Shown here in pieces: positions 1-5,560 of a DNA stretch of 6,349 nt. Both the position numbers and the translations under genes were made by a program. Positions within the stretch are counted from its first letter, which is position 1, and each line of letters opens with the position of its first letter. The DNA comes from a bacterium (GTDB lineage: Bacteria > Desulfobacterota > DSWW01), in NCBI GenBank assembly GCA_030609865.1, contig JAUWSZ010000161.1:1-6349 (forward strand), in the 5' to 3' direction. Below the pieces are notes generated by a model. It made no database searches. It was not told the DNA's origin and saw only the letters and a list, made by a program, of their open reading frames with translations.

Positions 1-116
1 CGAAGCAAGGTCTCGAGGAACAGCAGGGGTTCCGTTCGAAGCTCAACATCATTTCGATGACGACCAAGGACGACGAATTGCGCTACTGCGCAGAGGAAGC
101 AGCCGGGGAACTTTAG
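1..116 (+). CDS. C-terminal fragment of an unidentified protein (partial at the left edge)
   Basis: The frame with codons starting at position 3 is open from the window edge to TAG at 114-116. It gives 37 residues beginning KQGLEEQQGF and ending EEAAGEL. Third codon positions are mostly G or C, like the confident genes nearby, and the peptide is charged and helical-looking (Glu, Lys, Asp and Ala rich), which supports real coding. The competing frame 1 closes at 58-60; frame 2 stays open to about 195 but runs into the repeat-filled spacer. No family can be named from so short a tail. The gene converges on the large minus-strand gene, with 191 bp between the two stop codons. Confidence 0.55.
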   Translation, partial: KQGLEEQQGFRSKLNIISMTTKDDELRYCAEEAAGEL

Positions 117-177
117 CCCCCATTTCTGTGCCAGTGCCCGAATTTGACGATGCGATAGAGCTCTGTAAGGCCTTGCC

Positions 178-297
178 GTTAGGTATAAGGTATTAGCCCA
201 CCCCACTCCCATCCGTTCGAGGACGAGGACGAGAGAGAGCCCCGGTGGTGGCAAGGGCTGGGAGCTAATACCTAACAGCTAATACCCAATACCCAAC
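178..297. repeat. Intergenic cluster of short direct and inverted GGTATTAGC-type repeats
   Basis: The left arm 178-197 matches the reverse complement of 278-297 at 17 of 20 positions. A second right-hand copy, GCTAATACCTAAC (264-276), sits just before the distal copy, so the left arm could pair with either one. The right end continues as near-tandem AATACCC units (281-296). Between the arms lie a C-rich run (198-211), a GGACGA tandem repeat leading into GAGAGAG (220-239), and a G-rich stretch (244-262). The element fills the spacer between two convergent genes. A bidirectional terminator or a dispersed intergenic repeat family is possible. There is no T-tract typical of an intrinsic terminator. 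Confidence 0.6.
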
Positions 298-307
298 AGG
301 GGATGAG

Positions 308-3300
308 TCAGGCGGCTTGCCGAGGCGGACGACGGGCAGAAGGCTCTCCTTTGAGGAAGCTCTTCACTCGGAAGCGGACCCACGGATCTTTGTCGTGTTC
401 GTGTTTCTTCAAGACCGCGTAGACGGAGTTTCCGCCGATCTTTACCAGGGCCATCAAGGCCGCCTTGCGCAAACCGGCGTTCACACGCTTCTTCCGCCAG
501 GGGAGCTTTCCGTTCGAGGCCAGGAGTTGGCCGAGCTTCTGGATAACCTGCGGGTCATTGAAATGGCCAAGGGCGTGACACACCCCTTCTGAGAAGCGAC
601 TCTCCCCCATCTTACGTCGTGCGTGGATCTTGTCCAGGTAGCCGAGCAGCTGGGGGAGGCACCGGGAATCTCCAAGCTTCCCGAGGGAAAGACAAATCTC
701 GTAGCGGAAGCGATCCGGACAGGCGGGCAGGACTTCCAGCAGAAGCCTGCTGGCGTCTGCCGGAAACTGGGTCTCCAGCTGGTGGAGGGCCTCCCGCACG
801 GGAGCCTCCTCGTCTTGCTGCAGGGCTGCCACGAGGACGCTCTGCCATGCCTTCTCCTCGAGAACAGGCGCCGCGTCATGGAGGAGTCGAAGCTTGACGG
901 AGGGGTCTGTGCGGCTTTCCATGTCCCCCTGTATTCGCCTCGGGAGATCGGGCGCAAAGGATTGCAGGAAGCGTGCACAGATGCGCCCTGCATGGGCGTC
1001 ATCGGTCCGGGACAGGAAGAAATAGAGGGGGTCGGCGGCCTGAGGACCCATCTGGGAGATCCGTTGATAGCCGACTGCCTCACGTTGCGATTCTCGGGAC
1101 AAGATGTCCGCCAGGCAACATCGAACGTCGTCTTCAGCAAGGGGCTCGAAATCCGTCCCTCCAATTTCGGGCGAGATTTCCGCGAGGGGCAGGGCCTTCT
1201 CGCCGGTGGTCTCCGTCGGGGCGATTTCCGCAAGCCCGCCGGGCTGGCCTGCCGCCGCGGAGACGCTCTCACGCAGTGCGGGCAGGAGTTCTCGGGCCTT
1301 CTCCAGGAGCGAGACAAAACCCTTGACCTCTTCCGGGTCGATCGTTTCCTCTCCGGCCGTGTCTTGAATGGAGAGGATTTTCGATTCCAGGGCACCGAGG
1401 AGCTGGGACAGACCCTCGATCGGGTTCTCCGACGGCTCGGAAGACAAGACGAGCGGACCATCCACGAAAAGATTGGAATCGGAGACGGCGATATAAATCT
1501 TCGCGTTCACCAGGATGTGTTCCATGTCCTCCCGGTCTTCAAAGGCATCCCACTGCGCGTTCGGGTCGAGGGAATCGGTCAGGACCGAATTCCAGGTGCT
1601 CAGGAAGGCCTTGAGTTCGGCAAGGGTCAATCCCTTGTGAAAGGACATGTCTTTCAGGCTTGCGTCTGCAAGGAACCGATAGAATCCTTCGGCGGCAGTC
1701 CTCTCCTCACCCTTCCAGGGAGGCGGTTCCCCGTTGACGAGAACGACGCCATCCGCCTCTGACAGGTGGACGGAGTCCGTGAACTGGAAGGCCCCGTCCA
1801 GGCCGTCGAGCAACCTCTGACAGGCCGACGAAACGGTCTGGCTCGTCTCCGGATACAGGCGAAGATTCTGTATGGCGGCCCGCAACAGGTGGAACAGGGA
1901 CTGGATGTGCGGCCACCCCTCCTGGGGACTCGGACCGTGCGTGATCGGGCCGGTCCGTTTCTTCTTCCTTGTGGGTGCGGACAGCACGGTGGCTTGATTC
2001 GGCGCCGCGAGCAGGTTGAATTTCTCTTTTATGGTTTTCAACTCTGTCTGCAGGCCGGCCATCTCGGCATGGTAGAGCAGCGGACCGAGCTGCAGGAGAT
2101 TCGGTTTTTGGCGGAGTGATTCGAAGAGCCTTGCCATCTGGAGATGCCAGGTAATCCGATCCTCCTCGGGGACCTGGTCGTACGAAACCTTTTGCGCCGT
2201 TCTCGAGCTGAACCGAAGATCGCTGTACTCCCACCGGGAACTCGACTGTAAGACGCCGAACCTGCGCGCCTTGTACAAAAGGTCCCACAGATGTCCCTCG
2301 TTCGATTGCTCGAGTTTCTGGAGGAGTTCAGGCTCTATCTCCGGCCCCATCATCGAAGCCTTCTCCAGCAAGGTACGCACCTCCGGGTCGAGGGTGCAGA
2401 GTCTGTTCTCCAACAGGGATTCCAGGGTGTCGGGGAGGTCGTGAAGGCTGTCTCCCTCCCATCGCCAGGCGCTTCGGTGATAGACGAGCTTCCCGGTCTG
2501 AACGAGGTACTTGAGGGCCTCCTCGAGGTGCGAGGGACTCCCATGGGTCTGGAGGAGGAGTTCTGTGTGGAAGAGGGGCTCCACACGGAGGGTCGGGAAC
2601 ACGGTTCTTACCACCTCTTCCACGTCTTCTCCCCGGAAAGGCTTCAACTCGACGATCGGCAGGGACATCTCGTGAAAGAGGGCGAAGGCGGGCTGTCCGT
2701 CGGTCGTTTCCGGTGTTGAACCTGAGGGCTCGAGAGAGACTTGATCCTCCGAAGCGGCCATGAACACGAAGGGGCTGGGGCCGTCATCATCTGCCCGGTG
2801 GAAGGCCTGCAGAAGGGCCACCATGAAGGGGTCCAGGAGGTCGGCATCGTCGATGAGAAGGACCAGCGGGGTCTTCTTCTCGATGGACGCCAGGGTGCGG
2901 ACGAGGAAATGCCCGGCGGCTTCGGCGGACAACGTTTCCGGGGCAGCCTGGGTGCCGGCAAGGAGCGCTTCCCAGAGCGATTCATCGGGTGCTTGCAGGG
3001 AGGCCCCCAGGCGTTCGCGAAGCTTCTCCACTGTGCCGAAACGCTCGAGGAACCCCTTGATGAGGGCTCCGTACGGGAGTTCCCGCAGTTGTTCCGACCC
3101 GGACAGGTGCATCACACAGAAATCGGTGTCATCGATCGCCTTGCCGATTTCCTGAAGGAAGCGGGTCTTGCCCGAGCCTGGGTCCCCTGTGCAGAGGACG
3201 AAGGAGGGGAGTGCCGACGGCCCGGGTGCCTTGCGCCGGGCAAGGAGCGTAAGGATTTCTTCCAACGCCTCGTTCCGCCCTATGTACTTGGGGCAAGGAA

Positions 3301-3877
3301 ACAGGTTGGACAGATCGTCCCCTCGCATGATGCCAACCCCTTCCTCCGGGGGCAGGCAGGCCTGATTCCGGCCCTGCTGCTTGGCCGCATAGAGGCCTTG
3401 GTCCGCTTTTTCTATGATCGCTTCCCAGTTGTCCCCGTCCGCGGGGAACGAGGCCGCACCGATGGAGAGGGTCAGCTGAATGTATTCGTCGCGGTCGTTC
3501 AGGGGGAGGGCCCTCTTCTGCACCCTGTCCACGAGCCTGCCGGCCCTCTGAAGCCCCGCATCCCGGTCCACCCCCGGGAGGAACACGATGAATTCGTCCC
3601 CTGCGTACCGGACGGTGGTCTCCTCCCCCTCCAGGGACTCGGTGAGGAGCCTTGCCATCGTCACGAGCACGTGGTCGCCGGTCTGGTGGCCGTAGGAGTC
3701 GTTGATATCCTTGAAAAAATCGATGTCCACCAGCAGGAAGCTGTAGACGGTCTGGTCCGAGGCCTCTTCCAGGGGCCTTGTCAGGCTTTCACGGAAGTAC
3801 CTGAGGTTGTACAGGCCGGTCAGATCATCCCGATAGGCAAGGGCGATGAGTTCGTCAACGTCTCTCGTGGGCAGCAT
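308..3877 (-). CDS. GGDEF diguanylate cyclase fused to a STAND/AAA_16-like NTPase and C-terminal HEAT-like repeats
   Basis: This 1189-residue protein has no signal peptide or clear membrane segment, so it is probably cytoplasmic. Residues 14-172 form a GGDEF domain, predicted to make c-di-GMP from two GTP: DDLTGLYN near 17-24, DIDFFKDIND at 51-60, GHQTGD at 63-68, signature RYAGDEF at 90-96, and the closing ADQGLYAAKQQGRN at 158-171. The first signature Gly is Ala, a variant tolerated in some active cyclases. The RxxD inhibitory site is absent (EGEE at 83-86). Residues 196-480 form a P-loop NTPase with Walker A GDPGSGKT (231-238) and Walker B LVLLIDDAD (338-346). Residues 480-600 resemble the winged-helix part that follows STAND-type ATPases. 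Residues 655-810 are an unassigned domain. Residues 918-1178 contain HEAT-like helical repeats, clearest from about 1020. The ATG at 3877 is the only start codon before an upstream in-frame stop, and its ribosome site is weak. The NTPase probably senses or assembles and controls the cyclase; this is inferred. Confidence 0.9.
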   Translation of the reverse strand: MLPTRDVDELIALAYRDDLTGLYNLRYFRESLTRPLEEASDQTVYSFLLVDIDFFKDINDSYGHQTGDHVLVTMARLLTESLEGEETTVRYAGDEFIVFLPGVDRDAGLQRAGRLVDRVQKRALPLNDRDEYIQLTLSIGAASFPADGDNWEAIIEKADQGLYAAKQQGRNQACLPPEEGVGIMRGDDLSNLFPCPKYIGRNEALEEILTLLARRKAPGPSALPSFVLCTGDPGSGKTRFLQEIGKAIDDTDFCVMHLSGSEQLRELPYGALIKGFLERFGTVEKLRERLGASLQAPDESLWEALLAGTQAAPETLSAEAAGHFLVRTLASIEKKTPLVLLIDDADLLDPFMVALLQAFHRADDDGPSPFVFMAASEDQVSLEPSGSTPETTDGQPAFALFHEMSLPIVELKPFRGEDVEEVVRTVFPTLRVEPLFHTELLLQTHGSPSHLEEALKYLVQTGKLVYHRSAWRWEGDSLHDLPDTLESLLENRLCTLDPEVRTLLEKASMMGPEIEPELLQKLEQSNEGHLWDLLYKARRFGVLQSSSRWEYSDLRFSSRTAQKVSYDQVPEEDRITWHLQMARLFESLRQKPNLLQLGPLLYHAEMAGLQTELKTIKEKFNLLAAPNQATVLSAPTRKKKRTGPITHGPSPQEGWPHIQSLFHLLRAAIQNLRLYPETSQTVSSACQRLLDGLDGAFQFTDSVHLSEADGVVLVNGEPPPWKGEERTAAEGFYRFLADASLKDMSFHKGLTLAELKAFLSTWNSVLTDSLDPNAQWDAFEDREDMEHILVNAKIYIAVSDSNLFVDGPLVLSSEPSENPIEGLSQLLGALESKILSIQDTAGEETIDPEEVKGFVSLLEKARELLPALRESVSAAAGQPGGLAEIAPTETTGEKALPLAEISPEIGGTDFEPLAEDDVRCCLADILSRESQREAVGYQRISQMGPQAADPLYFFLSRTDDAHAGRICARFLQSFAPDLPRRIQGDMESRTDPSVKLRLLHDAAPVLEEKAWQSVLVAALQQDEEAPVREALHQLETQFPADASRLLLEVLPACPDRFRYEICLSLGKLGDSRCLPQLLGYLDKIHARRKMGESRFSEGVCHALGHFNDPQVIQKLGQLLASNGKLPWRKKRVNAGLRKAALMALVKIGGNSVYAVLKKHEHDKDPWVRFRVKSFLKGEPSARRPPRQAA

Positions 3878-3908
3878 GCGAGCGGCTTCGTCGCTTTTCG
3901 CGTGTTCT

Positions 3909-3923
3909 GGCCTTGAAAAGGCC
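3909..3923. other. Small perfect inverted repeat in the leader of the cyclase gene
   Basis: GGCCTT and AAGGCC form perfect 6-bp arms around a 3-nt GAA loop. The element lies 31 bp upstream of the minus-strand ATG at 3877. It would be in the 5' leader if transcription starts in the divergent spacer. No T-tract follows it on either strand and no gene ends here, so it is not a convincing terminator. It could be a leader hairpin or a chance match. Confidence 0.35.
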
Positions 3924-3938
3924 GTTCTTGTATACCTG

Positions 3939-3956
3939 TCCTGTATTTGTACAGGA
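3939..3956. promoter_or_regulatory. 18-bp palindrome in the divergent spacer, candidate operator
   Basis: TCCTGTATTTGTACAGGA has two perfect 7-bp arms (3939-3945 and 3950-3956) around TTTG. It sits in the 142-bp spacer between the minus-strand cyclase gene and the plus-strand thiamine-binding gene. It lies just upstream of a TAGAAT -10-like hexamer on the plus strand, so a bound protein would cover the -35 zone. The core has CTGT and ACAG half-sites as in enterobacterial LexA boxes, but they are 6 bp apart rather than 8, so I do not call it a LexA site. A dimeric regulator is inferred from symmetry and position only. Confidence 0.45.
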
Positions 3957-3964
3957 GTTCCTAC

Positions 3965-3970
3965 TAGAAT
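3965..3970 (+). promoter_or_regulatory. Possible -10 box for the thiamine-binding gene
   Basis: TAGAAT matches the sigma-70 -10 consensus at five of six positions and lies about 50 bp before the ATG at 4020. No good -35 hexamer stands 16-18 bp upstream; that position is occupied by the palindrome at 3939-3956. This would fit an activator-dependent or repressor-covered promoter. It is a weak prediction. Confidence 0.3.
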
Positions 3971-4019
3971 ATTTCGGATCTTTCAGGAATATTCTTGATG
4001 GGGAAGAAAGGAGGTTCTT

Positions 4020-4316
4020 ATGAGAGTCATCGCGGATCTCTGTGTCGTGCCGCTGGGAGTAGGCGTTTCCGTGTCATCCTATGTCGCAGAGGCGGAGAAG
4101 ATCCTGGAGAGGAGGGGGCTCTGCCCGCGGCTGCACGCCTATGGAACAAACCTGGAGGGAGAATGGGGGGAGGTGATGGACGGCATTCGCGAGGTTCACG
4201 AGAGGCTGCATCAGATGGGAGTCCCCCGGATCACCTCGAACATGCGGTTCGGCACGCGGACCGACAGGGAGCAGACCGGTGCGGAGAAGATTCGGAGCGT
4301 CGAGGAGAAGATGTGA
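4020..4316 (+). CDS. MTH1187 family thiamine-binding protein
   Basis: This 98-residue protein is about full length for the small MTH1187/YqgV-type family (Pfam Thiamine_BP, DUF77), whose members fold like ferredoxin, form oligomers and bind thiamine or related pyrimidines. Family features are visible: an N-terminal strand ending in PLGVGVSVSSYV (11-22), the YGTNLEGEWGEVMDGI segment (41-56), and the closing GVPRITSNMRFGTRTD (67-82). The start is well supported by a strong AAGGAGG at 4008-4014, 5 nt before ATG. The gene is divergent from the cyclase gene and is followed by the separately promoted glycosyltransferase, so it seems to be a single-gene unit. No thiamine transport or synthesis gene is visible here, and the physiological role of the family is poorly defined. 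Confidence 0.88.
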   Translation: MRVIADLCVVPLGVGVSVSSYVAEAEKILERRGLCPRLHAYGTNLEGEWGEVMDGIREVHERLHQMGVPRITSNMRFGTRTDREQTGAEKIRSVEEKM

Positions 4317-4325
4317 ACAGAAGCC

Positions 4326-4338
4326 ATCGGCCGCCGAT
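4326..4338. other. Short inverted repeat after the thiamine-binding gene
   Basis: ATCGG and CCGAT form 5-bp arms around a CCG loop, 9 bp after the stop codon at 4314-4316. The right arm touches the first base of the -35 hexamer of the next promoter (4338). It has no T-tract and a short stem, so it is at best a weak transcript-end hairpin or a small operator half-site. Confidence 0.25.
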
Positions 4339-4367
4339 TGACACTGAAATCATCCGACCCGTATGAT
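4338..4367 (+). promoter_or_regulatory. Sigma-70 promoter of the glycosyltransferase gene
   Basis: A perfect TTGACA (4338-4343) and TATGAT (4362-4367, five of six consensus bases) are separated by 18 bp. Transcription would start near 4374, giving a leader of about 55 nt before the ATG at 4429. The -10 box contains the upstream in-frame ATG at 4363, so that codon cannot be used by a transcript from this promoter. The hexamers and spacing closely parallel the promoter at 5481-5510. Confidence 0.75.
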
Positions 4368-4371
4368 GTTC

Positions 4372-4398
4372 CGGCCCGGGAGAGGTGCCCCGGGTCCG
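4372..4398 (+). other. G+C-rich stem-loop at the predicted 5' end of the glycosyltransferase mRNA
   Basis: CGGCCCGGG (4372-4380) can pair with CCCGGG (4389-4394) and CCG (4396-4398), leaving T4395 bulged and an 8-nt loop at 4381-4388. The stem has nine G-C pairs and starts at about the predicted transcription start. A 5'-terminal stem often protects mRNA from decay; another possibility is an operator. The ribosome site at 4413-4418 lies outside the stem. Confidence 0.5.
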
Positions 4399-4428
4399 AA
4401 CGCCTTCCTGATGAGGAGTCGATGCACG

Positions 4429-5421
4429 ATGGATCTGTCCATCCTGATCGTGAACTGGAAGACCCGTGACTATTTGCGTGACTGCCTTCAGGCGATCCGG
4501 GATACGGTGAAGGAGATCTCCTACGAGGTGATCGTCGTGGACAACGACTCCCGGGACGGCAGCGCGGAGATGGTCCGGGGGGAGTTCCCTGAAGTCGATC
4601 TCATTGCATCCGAGGAGAACCTGGGGTTTGCCATCGGGAACAATCTGGCCTACGGGCGATCGTCGGGCCGCCATCTGCTCATCGTGAATCCTGACATCGT
4701 TCTGCAGGAGGGTGCGGCCGCGGCGCTGGTTGAATTTGCGGATTCCCATCCGGATGCGGGTATCGTCAGCCCCATGTTGTTGAATCCGGATGGCAGCTTT
4801 CAGCAATTCTACGGCCGTATTCCCACCCTTTCCACCGTCTTCTTCATGTACACATCGATCGGCCCCAAGATCGATGAGCGTCTGCTCGGTCGTCGGATGT
4901 TCCGGCGCGAGCGGTACATGAACTACGGGGATTTCCGTGAAACCGTTTCTTTCACAGACGGGGGGCCGGGATTTCACTGTATCCTCGTCCCGAGGCGTCT
5001 GATCGAGGAGGTTGGTTTCTTTGATGAACTTTTCCCCGTGTTTTTCAACGATGGTGATTTTGGCCGTCGTCTCTTGGATGCGGGCTACAAAGCCTATATA
5101 TACCCACGCGCGCAGGCGTACCACCACCACGGCAGCTCCATCAAACAGCTCTCACAAATGCTTTTCAACCAGGAGTGGATCTACGGGCTCCGGACCTACT
5201 ATTCGAAGCATAGAGGTTTTCTCTACAATCTCGCCATCGATCTCGTGCTGAGCCTGAACATGCTGTGGAACCTCCTCGTCAATCTTCGAGCCATTGTGCT
5301 CAGGAAGAAAAAGGTCTCGGAGTTGTTCGCCCCCGTGAGGGATTTCAAAAGGATCATGGCTTACCGTCCTCCGAACGCCCGCATCACGACAGCTTTCCAC
5401 CCGGGGACGCCGAAGGTCTGA
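4429..5421 (+). CDS. Family 2 glycosyltransferase, rhamnosyltransferase-like
   Basis: The protein has 330 residues from ATG 4429 and is a GT-A fold, nucleotide-sugar-dependent transferase (GT2) of the WbbL/rhamnosyltransferase type. It probably adds a sugar to a lipid-linked or surface glycan at the cytoplasmic face of the inner membrane. Visible features are the opening LSILIVNWKTRDYLRDCL (3-20), the nucleotide-binding VVDNDSRDGS (36-45), the ENLGFAIGNN segment (63-72), the metal-site region IVNPDIVLQ (85-93), the acceptor-side GGPGFHCILVPRR (178-190), VGFFDELFPVFFNDGD (195-210), and AYHHHGSS (230-237). The family's usual EDxDL is read here as NDGDF. A hydrophobic helix near 265-291 may dock the enzyme to the membrane. 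I chose ATG 4429 because GAGGAG (4413-4418) lies 10 nt upstream and the conserved start follows at once; an upstream ATG at 4363 falls inside the -10 box. Donor and acceptor cannot be read from sequence. Confidence 0.88.
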   Translation: MDLSILIVNWKTRDYLRDCLQAIRDTVKEISYEVIVVDNDSRDGSAEMVRGEFPEVDLIASEENLGFAIGNNLAYGRSSGRHLLIVNPDIVLQEGAAAALVEFADSHPDAGIVSPMLLNPDGSFQQFYGRIPTLSTVFFMYTSIGPKIDERLLGRRMFRRERYMNYGDFRETVSFTDGGPGFHCILVPRRLIEEVGFFDELFPVFFNDGDFGRRLLDAGYKAYIYPRAQAYHHHGSSIKQLSQMLFNQEWIYGLRTYYSKHRGFLYNLAIDLVLSLNMLWNLLVNLRAIVLRKKKVSELFAPVRDFKRIMAYRPPNARITTAFHPGTPKV

Positions 5422-5467
5422 GTTGCTTGCCGCCGATCCCTCTCCCAGTGGCTGAATCACAGGACAG

Positions 5468-5477
5468 GAGGCGCCTC
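5468..5477. promoter_or_regulatory. Perfect 10-bp palindrome just upstream of the second TTGACA promoter
   Basis: GAGGCGCCTC is fully self-complementary and ends 3 bp before the -35 hexamer at 5481. A symmetric site in that place suits a regulator contacting RNA polymerase at the -35 region. It could also be a chance G+C-rich palindrome. No second copy was seen near the related promoter at 4338. Confidence 0.3.
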
Positions 5478-5480
5478 TGC

Positions 5481-5510
5481 TTGACACTCGATCGTTCCCG
5501 CCCCTATACT
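5481..5510 (+). promoter_or_regulatory. Sigma-70 promoter of the RmlD-like gene
   Basis: A perfect TTGACA (5481-5486) and TATACT (5505-5510, five of six consensus bases) are separated by 18 bp. Transcription would start near 5517 and leave a leader of about 40 nt before the ATG at 5557. The site lies in the 135-bp gap after the glycosyltransferase stop codon, so the downstream genes need not depend on read-through. Like the promoter at 4338-4367 it begins TTGACACT. Confidence 0.8.
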
Positions 5511-5536
5511 TTTTGAAGAAGCTGAACATCCTGCAG

Positions 5537-5560
5537 ATGTTTCTGGAACTGGGTATATGA
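5537..5560 (+). CDS. Possible seven-codon leader peptide coupled to the RmlD-like gene
   Basis: ATG at 5537 opens the reading frame MFLELGI, and its TGA (5558-5560) overlaps the start codon of the next gene as ATGA. It lies wholly inside the predicted transcript from the promoter at 5481-5510. The main gene has no good ribosome site of its own, so translational coupling would explain its expression. This mini-frame also lacks a strong ribosome site (only a distant GAAGAA at 5515-5520), so it may be chance. Confidence 0.25.
   Translation: MFLELGI

Noticed and set aside
178..297. CRISPR array
   Set aside because: The repeats are too short, inverted and irregularly spaced, and there are no unique spacers of uniform length.
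623..1762. Long plus-strand open frame (379 codons) opposite the HEAT and middle domains
   Set aside because: It is the antisense shadow of the same large gene, with no motif and no ribosome site.
2741..3916. Long plus-strand open frame (391 codons) opposite the GGDEF/NTPase region
   Set aside because: It lies wholly antisense to a gene with clear motifs. Its translation has no recognisable domain, and the openness follows from G+C-rich codons on the other strand.
3939..3956. Canonical LexA/SOS box
   Set aside because: The CTGT and ACAG half-sites are only 6 bp apart, against 8 bp in the enterobacterial box, and neither adjacent gene is a DNA-damage gene.
4326..4338. Rho-independent terminator after the thiamine-binding gene
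   Set aside because: The stem is only 5 bp with no T-tract, and it runs into the next promoter.
3995..4366. Plus-strand frame of 123 codons overlapping the thiamine-binding gene
   Set aside because: It starts upstream of the AAGGAGG site and reads through it in another frame, giving a Gly/Arg-rich translation without family features. The frame at 4020 matches MTH1187.
4231..5130. Minus-strand open frame (299 codons) opposite the glycosyltransferase
   Set aside because: The opposite strand encodes a clear GT2 protein; this frame has no family features.
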